This document shows, one piece after another, positions 8,216-15,066 of a stretch of DNA of 64,000 bases. Made by a program: the position numbers and the translations under genes. The stretch covers positions 66,114 through 130,113 of the forward strand of contig JBILGU010000007.1 of assembly GCA_044350805.1 (NCBI GenBank), given 5' to 3'. Source of the stretch: UBA6136 sp044350805. GTDB lineage: Bacteria > Pseudomonadota > Gammaproteobacteria > Methylococcales > Methylococcaceae. Under the pieces are notes generated by a model, which was not told the DNA's origin, searched no databases, and saw nothing but the letters and a program-made list of their open reading frames with translations. Numbering within the stretch: position 1 is the first letter of the stretch; the number at the start of each line of letters is the position of its first letter.

Positions 8216-8621
8216 GGTGACGTTACAGCTTGCTGTTCCGGCACAGGCCCCGCTACCTATAGTAAAAGTGAACATCAATGGGTCGATAGGATTTGTGCTT
8301 TTGCGATCAGTGATTTTGCTGATGCTCTTTATTTTTGAGGCCTGCAATCCTAGGAGCATGAAATGGCTCACGCAGGCACGCACTCGCTCTTGGGGCCCGA
8401 TACCTTTCGGATCGACCCATCCACTGAGCGTGGCAAGGATCACTCAGGCCCTTCGAGTCGGGTGAAGTGCGGCCATCTTTTTTCTGAATTATTGCGGTAG
8501 ATATCACGAGCATTCATGCGATGGTCTGTAAGATTTTGAAGCCCCATCGCTCAGATACATTCGTCTTGGGTGAACACCGTTTTGAGTCTGCCACCCCAAG
8601 CTCATTCTCATTTGAGGTCAG
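8216..8621. other. Intergenic stretch, nothing recognised
   Basis: About 400 bases between the TnpB element and the histidine kinase. Short open frames exist on both strands but lack family resemblance and credible ribosome-binding sites. If the TnpB protein is active its guide would be taken from the first bases of this stretch. Confidence 0.4.
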
Positions 8622-9653
8622 GTGAAACGATCCGCCAGTCATTATTTTGAATTGACACAGCAACCGATGTCCTCAATGACTCGGCATGTCTTTTTACCTG
8701 CAATCGCTGTTGTCCTGTGTTTTTTGATCAGGGAGTCATTCACTGTTTCGGCGATGGGGATTCAGCAGCAATTTCCTTTCGGTGTTGCGGTGGTTTTGGT
8801 CGGTTTCTTTCTGGGTTTTAGATCCGGATTGATGATGCTTTTGATGACTGGCTTGAGCATTTACTTTTGGGGAACGCATCCGGGCCCAGAATATCCCCTG
8901 GCGCTCCCTCTTAATGTCGTTTTGGCCATCCCGGCCCTGGCGGTCAGTGCCTCGATTCGTCGGCTCTTGAATGAGCAACGAGAGATGCGGGAAATGCAGG
9001 CTGATTTCATCGCGATCCTTGCCCATGAGGTCAGAACGCCGCTCTCCACCATCAAAATGGCGGGCGAGAACCTTCAGGAACATCAATATGATGAGTTTTC
9101 ATCGAAGCGGGGAAACCATTTGATCCTGGCAGCCGAGCGCATCGAGGATGTGGTCTCAAGGTGCATGGACGTGGATCTCTTGGAGCTGAGGAAGCTCAGG
9201 CCAAAATTCGAGGCGATCGATCTCAGGGCCTTTTTTCAGGATCGCATCGATCTTTCCGTGGATCCGGATCGGATTGCCCTCGATTGCCAGATCTCAGGAT
9301 CCATCCTGTCTGACCCTTTCTTATATGGAACGGTCATTAGTAACCTTCTGGAGAACGCCCTCAAGTACTCTTTGAGTGGCAGCCAGGTGAGTCTGATGGT
9401 CCGTGAGCAATTCAAGCGAGGCTCGAGGGGCGTCAAGTTTCGCTGCGAAAATTTTATAAATCCTGACATGGCCCCGGATCCCAGAAAACTGTTCAGAAAG
9501 TACTATCGTGCTGAAAGCATGAGTTTTCTGCCGGGGATGGGTCTTGGGCTTTGGTTCTCAGCGCGGATCATTCAAGCCTTGTCCGGGTCGATCGGATCGG
9601 AAGTCACGTCAACGAAGGTTGCATTCTGGGTCTGGGTGCCATGCAAACCGTAA
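8622..9653 (+). CDS. Sensor histidine kinase
   Basis: A 343-aa membrane histidine kinase. Residues about 22-115 form several membrane segments (HVFLPAIAVVLCFLI, FPFGVAVVLVGFFLGF, LMMLLMTGLSIYFW, LPLNVVLAIPALAV). The phospho-acceptor box is FIAILAHEVRTPLS with His at residue 135. The ATP-binding domain has the N box NLLENALKYS and a G box GMGLGLWFSARII. No periplasmic sensor domain is seen, so the signal is probably membrane-borne or cytoplasmic; the layout resembles kinases with a DUF4118/KdpD-like membrane domain. Its 3' end overlaps the response regulator start by 13 bases, so the two form a two-component pair whose regulator is broken in this sequence. Confidence 0.85.
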   Translation: MKRSASHYFELTQQPMSSMTRHVFLPAIAVVLCFLIRESFTVSAMGIQQQFPFGVAVVLVGFFLGFRSGLMMLLMTGLSIYFWGTHPGPEYPLALPLNVVLAIPALAVSASIRRLLNEQREMREMQADFIAILAHEVRTPLSTIKMAGENLQEHQYDEFSSKRGNHLILAAERIEDVVSRCMDVDLLELRKLRPKFEAIDLRAFFQDRIDLSVDPDRIALDCQISGSILSDPFLYGTVISNLLENALKYSLSGSQVSLMVREQFKRGSRGVKFRCENFINPDMAPDPRKLFRKYYRAESMSFLPGMGLGLWFSARIIQALSGSIGSEVTSTKVAFWVWVPCKP

Positions 9654-10361
9654 GATCGAATGCCAGGATCAAGGTTGTCGTGGTCGAAGACGATCTTGCG
9701 CATCAGGAAGAGCTTTTGATTCGCCTTCGGGATGAGGGTTATGACGCCTTGGGGGCCGATTGCGGGGAGAGTCTGGACGAGCTTGCAAAGGAGGGGATGC
9801 CGGATCTACTCATCATCGATCTCAACCTTCCGCAAGAAGACGGTTTGAGTATCGCAAGCCGATATCGCCATTTTAGCCCGGATGTTCTGATCATCCTTTT
9901 GACGGGACGGGACGGGACGGGTCAGGCCTGGCGATAAGGTCATGGGTTATGAAGCCGGTGCCGATCTCTATCTGACAAAGCCGCTTCGTTCTCGGGAGTT
10001 ATTGGCAGCAATAAAATCATTAACCCGGCGTCTGAGGGTCAAGGCCATACAGCATGACCATTGGTCCTTGGATCTTCAATCGGGTGTTCTTGAGTCACCC
10101 AGCCAGCAGTTTTTCAGCCTCGGAGAGGTTGCGGTTCAGATCATGGAAGCATTTGCGCAGGCGCCCGATCAGAAACTCTCAACGGTGAAGCTCCTTGAGC
10201 TTCTGGGGCTGCCGTCCGACAATGCAGGGCGCCGAGCTCTGGCTGTCGTTTTGACCCGTATCCGCTCAAAACTAAGACCTTCGCTGGGGAATCGGCCTCT
10301 GATCAAATCGATCAGGTTGGAGGGCTACAAACTCTGTATCCCCTTACGGGTCCTTCGCTAA
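9641..10361 (+). pseudogene. OmpR/PhoB-type response regulator split by a (GACGG)4 repeat
   Basis: The receiver domain starts at ATG 9641 with KVVVVEDD and the phospho-acceptor Asp at residue 60 (LLIIDLNLP). The frame then reads through four GACGG units and stops at 9937. The rest of the receiver (KVMGYEAGADLYLTKPL) and a winged-helix output domain (ending LIKSIRLEGYKLCIPLRVL) continue in another frame to 10361. With two GACGG units, or with five, the frames join. With two, the segment between LTGR and GYEAGAD has exactly the normal length of the family (VRPGDKVM). So the gene is either OFF in a repeat-driven switch or a recent repeat-expansion mutant. The DNA-binding part seems otherwise intact. 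Confidence 0.8.
9901..9920 (+). repeat. Pentanucleotide tandem repeat (GACGG)4
   Basis: Four perfect copies of GACGG lie inside the receiver-domain coding sequence, exactly at the point where the reading frame breaks. A unit of five bases shifts the frame at each gain or loss. Confidence 0.95.
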
Positions 10362-10458
10362 GCGCGGAAAACCTGCGAGCAAAAGCCCCAAGTAAACTAA
10401 AGGGGCGTCGTTCCCGGTCAAAGGGAGCGGTGAGACCCAATCGCCAAGCGAAGGACCC
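10348..10458. other. Three-stem structured region between convergent genes
   Basis: A 17-base outer stem (10348-10364 with 10442-10458, 15 of 17 positions complementary) closes over two inner hairpins: GCCCC 10385-10389 with GGGGC 10402-10406, and CGTTCCC 10409-10415 with GGGAGCG 10423-10429. The left arm overlaps the end of the response regulator and the right arm overlaps the stop of the convergent DUF4239 gene. It could be a bidirectional terminator or a structured RNA. Confidence 0.5.
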
Positions 10459-11275
10459 TATTCGAAAGCCTTAGGGTGCGCGTCAATCTCTGCCATGGCA
10501 TCGAGCGCTTTCTTATAGGGTTCAGCGGATACCGTTATTTCGCCTCGCATGGGGTTATCAAGTACCGCGATCAGGGTGATCATGCCCGCGAGAAAGAGCA
10601 CATAAAACCCCGTCATCAGAAGATGGGTTTTGAGCGAAGGGATGTGAAAGAAAAAGGTAATTGGAATCGTCAGGAGCGCGCCGCTAATAATCACATACCA
10701 GAGCGCTTTTGGGATAGCGACGTCTATCCCATTCACCCGCATTCTTCTTGCTTTGACCATGTCGGAAAATGCACTCACTGCCTCAGCGTAGCTTGCAGGT
10801 TGATTTTTTGCCTTGAACTCATAGGCCGCCATCAGGTGGTGAAGATCGGTGATCAAGTTAATGCTGGTCGGTGAAGACTTGCCGTGTTTGTGCGCGGGCC
10901 AGGCCACCTCGATGATGTCTTTTGTGTAGGTCTTGATGCTTTCCTGAATGGCTTTATGTGAGGGATCCCTCAAAACATTCACGCAACGATAGAGCTGAAT
11001 GATGGAGGATGCTTCCTCATCCACAAGGTCATTCAACTTGTCGTAGTTTTGCCAGGCGGCGACAGCCACCAAACCCAGAAGAAGGCCATAGAGCTGCCTA
11101 CCGCACCAAAGATTGCGCTCACGGCTTGATCGGCTTCAAATGACCTGTGGAAATGCTTTGTAATGATTCCGCGCGTCGCAACCAGGGCCGTCAGGGAAAT
11201 CAACAAGAAAACCGCCTTCATTCCGAGAGCAAGTTCGATGCTCGGGATATCGTAAATCCAATAAAGACTCATCAA
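10458..11275 (-). pseudogene. Second DUF4239 membrane protein, frameshifted
   Basis: Two overlapping frames together make one DUF4239 protein. The 5' part (from ATG 11275) has the first membrane helix (AVFLLISLTALVATRG) and the conserved FEADQAVSAIFGAVGSS. It should then continue as YGLLLGLVAVAAWQNYD, which is found in the neighbouring frame of the same DNA (about 11035-11085) and runs to 10458. A single lost base near 11085-11090 explains the break. The C-terminal part has the two expected membrane segments (LWYVIISGALLTIPITFFF and LLMTGFYVLFLAGMITL). It is a distinct sequence from the DUF4239 gene at 6.1 kb. The function of the family is unknown. Confidence 0.75.
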
Positions 11276-11645
11276 CTACCTCAGGTGCTTTTATCTTGGA
11301 TCTGGGTGAAATCAGATCCTGCTTGATCTTTGTGCGCCTGTTTTCGCTGTGACACCCGTTAGGTCCCTGAGGGTGGTTCGAGCGAGGGGGACGCTTTTTT
11401 TCCTGAAATTATAGCTGTGCTCAGATGTTGTGACCTGATTGAAGCGCTATGAGCGAAGTGCATCTCGATTTTTGGTTTGGTGAGCGGCGAGCTTTTGAGC
11501 CTCTTGGAAGAGGTAAGCCCCCGTCTTGCGCCACTTTAAGCTCACCTCGGAGTACTAAAAAAGCGTGGCATCACCTGAAAAGTCTTCGATAGTGCGCTGA
11601 TTCGACTCGAAATGAAGTCTTGGTGATAGGAAAAACACAAATCTC
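11276..11645. other. Intergenic stretch, nothing recognised
   Basis: About 370 bases between divergent genes, presumably with both promoters. No RNA gene or conserved motif was recognised; the sequence is irregular with short A/T-rich patches (around 11395-11415 and 11625-11640). Confidence 0.4.
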
Positions 11646-12647
11646 GTGGGCATTCACTCTCTGTCAGGGCATCTGCTTGTAGCGCATCAAAAATTGGGGT
11701 CAATCACTGTCGCTGGACTGCTTGCGAGCCTTTTATGGGGTTCTGCAAATGCCGGGAATCAAGTGCCATCCTCCGGCAACCTGCTCTACGATATTCAAAA
11801 TCCCTTTGCATACATTCCAAGGGTCCAAATCGAAAATCATTTTGATGGTGGCGAGGGCCGATTTAACGCATCCACCTATCGACTCAGGATGCGTCCGATT
11901 ATTCCCGTGGATTTTAATGATGACTGGGGGCTAAGAACCCGGAGCACGATCAACATGACCTATCAAACTGCCCCCAATCCTTTAGCGGCCGGGCAGTTGG
12001 GGTTCGGTGATATGGACTTGGAGTTTTACCTTATTCCAAGGCGCTCTCTTGCCAAAGACATGCTGCTGGTCGGTTTTGGTCCATCGGTCCATATCCCCAC
12101 GGCTACAAAAAGCCTGATTGGCATTCACCAATGGGGTGTCGGGGCTTCCGCGGCTGTGATCTGGCAACCGGCGAGCATCTATGCCCTCAAGGGCTGGACC
12201 TTTGCCTTCAATGCCAATCAGACCTTTGGCTTTGCCCCTGAAGTGCAAGCCCAATCGCAAAACCTGGTGTCGTTTCAGCCTAATGTGACCTATACAACCG
12301 AGAGCGAGATTTCTTTCGGGATGTTCTCAGAAACGTATTACAACTGGACGAGAAACCAGTGGACAGTCCCCGTGAATGCGGGGGTGAGTTTCCTTTTAAA
12401 GCCCGGCGGACAGAATCTCGTAGTGACGCTGATCGGAAGATACTTTGCGGAGAGAGCTGCCTATGATCCCCAGTGGGGGAGACTCAGCTCAATTTCAACT
12501 TTCTTTTTCCTGAGGGTCCTTGATCGGGCGGGTAAGCCTGTTCCGGCAATTGTTGGGGCTATCGTTCAGTGCCCTTTTCGGCCACTTGACCGAAGGAGAG
12601 GCCATCAGTCGGTTACAGCATCCTCATACTCCCCGCAGATGGGCTGA
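11646..12647 (+). CDS. Outer-membrane beta-barrel protein with a frameshifted C-terminus
   Basis: Starts at a GTG with an export signal (GSITVAGLLASLLWGSANA). The mature part is a transporter-type barrel with strands such as LGFGDMDLEFYLIPRR, MLLVGFGPSVHIPTATK and WTFAFNANQTFGFAPE, resembling the meta-pathway phenol-degradation/transporter barrel group. The annotated frame ends in a basic tail that does not look like a barrel end. One extra G in the G5 run at 12475-12479 would change the ending to WGETQLNFNFLFPEGP with a stop at 12521-12523, a typical barrel C-terminus. The current frame instead overruns into the next gene's 3' end, which supports a one-base deletion. Substrate unknown. Confidence 0.65.
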   Translation: MGIHSLSGHLLVAHQKLGSITVAGLLASLLWGSANAGNQVPSSGNLLYDIQNPFAYIPRVQIENHFDGGEGRFNASTYRLRMRPIIPVDFNDDWGLRTRSTINMTYQTAPNPLAAGQLGFGDMDLEFYLIPRRSLAKDMLLVGFGPSVHIPTATKSLIGIHQWGVGASAAVIWQPASIYALKGWTFAFNANQTFGFAPEVQAQSQNLVSFQPNVTYTTESEISFGMFSETYYNWTRNQWTVPVNAGVSFLLKPGGQNLVVTLIGRYFAERAAYDPQWGRLSSISTFFFLRVLDRAGKPVPAIVGAIVQCPFRPLDRRRGHQSVTASSYSPQMG

Positions 12648-12811
12648 TCCCTCTCGATTTCAGCCACTTGAACCCTGTAGTTCGGCAAATTCTTTTCGCT
12701 GACATGGGTCACTATGCCCATCGCCTTGGAGATGGCCTCATCTGGATCCGATGCAAGAACGCGCAACGAGTAAATGTCGTCACCTTTGAGGCAGACTTCA
12801 TACAGTGGCAT
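12605..12811 (-). CDS. Small protein, family member 1 of 4
   Basis: A 68-aa protein starting MPLYEVCLKG. The start at 12811 is fixed by GGAGGG just upstream. It shares the pattern of three neighbours: a first beta strand (xxYEVxxK), a second strand with RVLA, an Asp/Glu-Ala helix (DPDEAISKAMGI) and a third strand (NYRVQVAEIE), then an acidic tail. This member is the most divergent. The beta-beta-alpha-beta outline resembles DpnD/PcfM-type small proteins, but that is only a structural guess. No signal peptide or membrane segment is seen. Function unknown. Confidence 0.7.
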   Translation of the reverse strand: MPLYEVCLKGDDIYSLRVLASDPDEAISKAMGIVTHVSEKNLPNYRVQVAEIERDQPICGEYEDAVTD

Positions 12812-12888
12812 ACACCCTCCATCATCCATCGCTTTGACATGGGTTGATGCTATGCCTGTCTTCAGAATTGAGTATTCGTAAGATTGTG

Positions 12889-12937
12889 TAGGGGTAAACC
12901 GCTAATCTGAAGCGAGACCGACGGCTCTTACCCCTAA
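12889..12937. promoter_or_regulatory. Inverted repeat upstream of small-protein gene 1
   Basis: TAGGGGTAA at 12889-12897 and TTACCCCTA at 12929-12937 are perfect 9-base inverted repeats 31 bases apart, 78-126 bases upstream of the 12811 start. This could be a pair of operator half-sites or a hairpin; there is no T-run. Confidence 0.4.
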
Positions 12938-12988
12938 TAATCCAGGCGCCATTTTCAATCGATGGCCTCTTGGGGCATCCAACGTGGC

Positions 12989-13162
12989 CTAACCTGTGAT
13001 TTCTCGATCGCGCTGAATGTCAAACTTCAAGTCCAGAACCTTTGCGAGGTTCTCATTTGAAAACATCAGCATTGCCTTTTCGGTTGCTTCCCATTGGTTC
13101 TCAGCGATGACCCGAAATGAGTTGGACACCATGGCTTTCACAACGACTTCATAAACTTCCAT
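12989..13162 (-). CDS. Small protein, family member 2 of 4
   Basis: A 57-aa protein starting MEVYEVVVKAMVSNSFRVIA, with the helix QWEATEKAMLMFSNEN and last strand KVLDLKFDI. The start at 13162 is chosen for the strong GGAGGTGAGT ribosome-binding site directly upstream; a longer reading to 13438 would have no family support. It aligns without gaps to the conceptual product at 13874 and closely to that at 14350. A CATCACT/AGTGATG palindrome lies 64-80 bases upstream. No known function. Confidence 0.75.
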   Translation of the reverse strand: MEVYEVVVKAMVSNSFRVIAENQWEATEKAMLMFSNENLAKVLDLKFDIQRDREITG

Positions 13163-13225
13163 ACTCACCTCCCAAGTGAGTGACTCCCACATGAAGCGTA
13201 GGGTATTGATTTTGTGCCGTGATGG

Positions 13226-13242
13226 CATCACTAAAAGTGATG
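13226..13242. promoter_or_regulatory. Palindrome CATCACT-AAA-AGTGATG
   Basis: A 7+3+7 palindrome upstream of small-protein gene 2 on the minus strand. The same arms, without spacer, occur upstream of the LuxR-type gene (61945-61963), and the half AGTGATGAT recurs upstream of small-protein gene 3. It is likely an operator or activator site. Confidence 0.5.
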
Positions 13243-13466
13243 ATTTGCCCATTAAAATCAGATGAAGATTCGTAAATCTCTCATTCATAGACCTGATAGG
13301 TCGCGATACCAGACATACGAGGCCACGGTCAATGGGGCCAGCCATGAGTCTCTTTGAGCCATCTGAGGGTAGAGGGAATAGCGCCGGTTTTGCCTTAGGC
13401 ATTAAAGGAATGTGGCCCCAGAAAAAACAAAGGCCCACGAAGGTGAGCCTAGGTTTATGAATCCAA

Positions 13467-13523
13467 TGGTGGGTGGTATGGGATTGGACCCCACGACCAT
13501 CGCGTTGAAAATTCCATTCTTCC
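13467..13523 (-). pseudogene. Remnant of the 3' half of tRNA-Lys
   Basis: The plus-strand text from 13467 (TGGTGGGTGGTATGGGATTG) parallels the 3' end of the intact tRNA-Lys at 14896-14971, including the CCA-equivalent, acceptor 3' strand, a degraded T arm and anticodon-region similarity, with several mismatches that break base pairing. The 27 bases before it (13440-13466) also match the flank of the intact tRNA. It is not a functional tRNA; it is a duplicated or displaced tRNA end and the likely distal attachment repeat of an inserted segment. Confidence 0.65.
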
Positions 13524-13585
13524 GTATTTTGTCAGATCAGCCAACTTTGTTGATTTGGACTGAATTATGACCCGCTGAGGTTTCA

Positions 13586-13693
13586 ATGAGGGCATTTCGC
13601 GTTTTGCGACTCATACGGGGGGCGCAGTTGATGCTTGGTTTAATGGTGATCACGCTTGTAGGCGGGCATTTTCATCGTAAACGCAGCTACTGA
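13586..13693 (+). CDS. Possible 35-residue membrane peptide
   Basis: An ATG at 13586 opens a frame with a basic start (MRAFRVLRLIRG) and one hydrophobic stretch (LMLGLMVITLVGG), ending KRSY at a TGA. The shape is that of a small single-pass peptide. No strong ribosome-binding site and no homolog I recognise; it may be chance. Confidence 0.2.
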   Translation: MRAFRVLRLIRGAQLMLGLMVITLVGGHFHRKRSY

Positions 13694-13773
13694 TCGCTGA
13701 TCAGATCGTTACCGGGTAAGTCCGGGCAGGATACTCCTCAGCAATGGGGGCCTTTTTTGTACCGTAAGAAAAA

Positions 13774-13801
13774 TACGTACAGTACGTAGACAAAAGTGAT
13801 G
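13774..13801 (+). promoter_or_regulatory. Promoter motifs of small-protein gene 3
   Basis: A perfect 15-base palindrome TACGTACAGTACGTA (13774-13788) is followed by the half-site AGTGATG (13795-13801), 73 bases before the gene start. The LuxR-type gene at 61.9 kb has the same two elements in the same order (TACGT-N6-ACGTA, then the CATCACT/AGTGATG palindrome) at a similar distance. Confidence 0.5.
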
Positions 13802-13873
13802 ATGAATTCGCCCCGATACTACCCGATACTACGCTTACTATCTACAGGTATTGATTTAGTAGCGGGGGCTTCT

Positions 13874-14128
13874 ATGGATGTATTCGAAATTAAAGTGAAG
13901 GCTACAGTCTCTGGCGCGTATCGTGTGATTGCCAAAGATAAACACGAGGCCAAAAAGATGGCGGGTTTAATGTTCCGCAATGAGAACAGACATTAAATTC
14001 TTGCCACCGAGTTCGATGTAAGACCCGAGAATGATCAGTCACCAGTCACCAGTCACCAGTCACCAGTCACCAGTCACCAGTCACCAGTCACTGACGACTC
14101 TGCCGATCCTCAACCTCAAGAATCCTAG
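13874..14128 (+). pseudogene. Small protein, family member 3 of 4, with an in-frame stop
   Basis: ATG 13874 opens MDVFEIKVKATVSGAYRVIA and the helix KHEAKKMAGLMFRNEN, then a TAA at 13994-13996. The frame beyond the stop continues ILATEFDVRPEND, which aligns gap-free with the last strand of member 2 (VLDLKFDI), the TAA sitting where that protein has Lys. The open frame then passes through the 7-base repeats, reading QSPVTSH two and a half times, and ends at TAG 14126-14128. So this is a nonsense-mutated copy (AAA/AAG to TAA is one change), or it makes a 40-aa short form, or it needs readthrough. Confidence 0.65.
14041..14089 (+). repeat. Heptanucleotide tandem repeat (ACCAGTC)7
   Basis: Seven perfect copies of ACCAGTC, flanked by partial copies (14036-14040 and 14090-14091). 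Three units make 21 bases, so the repeat codes a 7-residue motif (QSPVTSH) in the frame of the upstream small-protein gene. Each single-unit change would shift that frame. Confidence 0.95.
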
Positions 14129-14170
14129 AGTCTAGGTCTACGTTCGGGTGGGTAGATAGGACTGCTGAAC

Positions 14171-14350
14171 CTAACTTGATGGCAAATCGTTTTCAAGATG
14201 CTTAACGTCGTGTTCGGCTTCGACTACCTCGCACTTTGCGGAGTTAGTTAGCATGAACTCCACCTTGCGGGTGGCGTCATCGAGGTCATCAGCGATCACC
14301 CTGTAAGTCCCAGAAACCAATGCTTTAAAGGTCACATCGAACAGCGCCAT
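14171..14350 (-). CDS. Small protein, family member 4 of 4
   Basis: A 59-aa protein beginning MALFDVTFKALVSGTYRVIA, with helix DDATRKVEFMLTNSAK and last strand EVVEAEHDV, then the acidic tail HLENDLPSS. The start at 14350 is supported by GGGAGA about 7 bases upstream. It is closest to members 2 and 3. It is convergent with member 3. Cytoplasmic, no membrane segments. The family has no function I can name. Confidence 0.75.
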   Translation of the reverse strand: MALFDVTFKALVSGTYRVIADDLDDATRKVEFMLTNSAKCEVVEAEHDVKHLENDLPSS

Positions 14351-14506
14351 GGGGCTATCTCCCTTCATTTGCATCGGGAATAAACCCTATTGTAATTGTG
14401 TAAATTCAGATTTTCATCATCAAATTCAGATTCGGTATAAATTATTTTCTTGCCGATCCTCAACCCCAAGTGACATGAAGCCATAGATCCTGAAAGGGCA
14501 GGTTGA

Positions 14507-14695
14507 TTGCCGATGTGGTGTGCCGATGTTTGCGCCAGTCTGATCGAGGAGCGGGAGAAGGAGAGGGCGCTGGAGCGGATGAAGGCAGGGAAGAGGTTGG
14601 ATGAACCCTATGGTCAATTGACCACAGGGTTCGACACCGGCAAGTCCCGAGATAAAGTCGCCGCCACAGTCGGGATGTCTGAGTCGAAGGAATGA
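14507..14695 (+). pseudogene. Fragment resembling phage/plasmid ParB- or methylase-linked proteins
   Basis: The 62-residue frame has a charged helix (EEREKERALERMKAGK) followed by a segment KSRDKVAATVGMS, which recalls the helix-turn-helix tail (xTRDxVAxAxGVS) seen in ParB-like or DNA-methylase-associated proteins of phages and plasmids. It lacks the rest of any such protein and has no clear start signal. It is best read as a remnant inside the tRNA-bracketed segment. Confidence 0.3.
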
Positions 14696-14755
14696 CCGGC
14701 TACCGTATGGCTACTGAGGAAAATTCCTCAATAGACCTCCCCCAGACAAACAAAA

Positions 14756-14773
14756 GCCCCGCCGAAGCGAGGC
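14756..14773 (-). terminator. Intrinsic terminator downstream of tRNA-Lys
   Basis: On the minus strand GCCTCGC and GCGGGGC form a stem with a TTCG loop, followed by TTTTGTTTG. It lies about 120 bases past the tRNA 3' end and would stop tRNA-Lys transcription. Confidence 0.6.
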
Positions 14774-14895
14774 TCTGTTATCCCAAGAGTAGTGCCGAAG
14801 GTGGACGGCACGGCTCGAATATAACCCAGAATCAGGGGGTTAGCATGACCCAGAAACTTAAGCGCACCAAGGTGAGCCTAAGTCTTTGAATTAAA

Positions 14896-14971
14896 TGGTG
14901 GGTCGTGTGGGATTCGAACCCACGACCACTGCATTAAAAGTGCAATGCTCTACCGACTGAGCTAACGACCC
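14896..14971 (-). tRNA. tRNA-Lys (UUU)
   Basis: Reading the minus strand from 14971: acceptor GGGTCGT, D arm with AGCTCAGTCGGTAGAGC, anticodon loop CTTTTAA with anticodon TTT, T arm with GGGTTCGAATCCC, acceptor strand ACGACCC, discriminator A and an encoded CCA. The cloverleaf is complete at 76 bases. The gene serves as one border of the small island at 13.4-14.95 kb. Confidence 0.97.
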
Positions 14972-15066
14972 TCCAAGTTGGGAATTATAATCGCTGAGTG
15001 CTCGCATCGGCAAGGAAAGCCGGTGGAGAGGACGATTCGTTACGGCTTACCAATCTTTCTAAGACA

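Larger units (their letters stand above)
13440..14955. mobile_element. Mini-island bracketed by tRNA-Lys 3'-end direct repeats
   Basis: Direct repeats at 13440-13523 and 14869-14955 share AAGGTGAGCCT, the sequence past the tRNA and the tRNA 3' half. They bracket about 1.4 kb with two of the four small-protein paralogs, a heptamer repeat and a fragment resembling phage/plasmid proteins. The island lies downstream of the tRNA 3' end, as expected for tRNA-targeted integration. No integrase is present, so it would be a passenger or a remnant; simple tandem duplication of the tRNA region is the alternative. Confidence 0.45.

Noticed and set aside
8195..8465. Short frames on both strands after the TnpB element
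   Set aside because: No ribosome-binding sites, no recognisable protein features, and the frames shadow one another.
10348..10458. Integron attC site
   Set aside because: It has an imperfect long stem, but the core sites (GTTRRRY/RYYYAAC) are missing and no integrase or cassette array is near.
13467..13523. A second functional tRNA
   Set aside because: Mismatches break the T and acceptor stems and the 5' half is not recognisable.
14036..14091. Repeated ACCAGTC as a CRISPR array
   Set aside because: The units are 7 bases long and directly adjacent with no spacers, so it is a simple tandem repeat.
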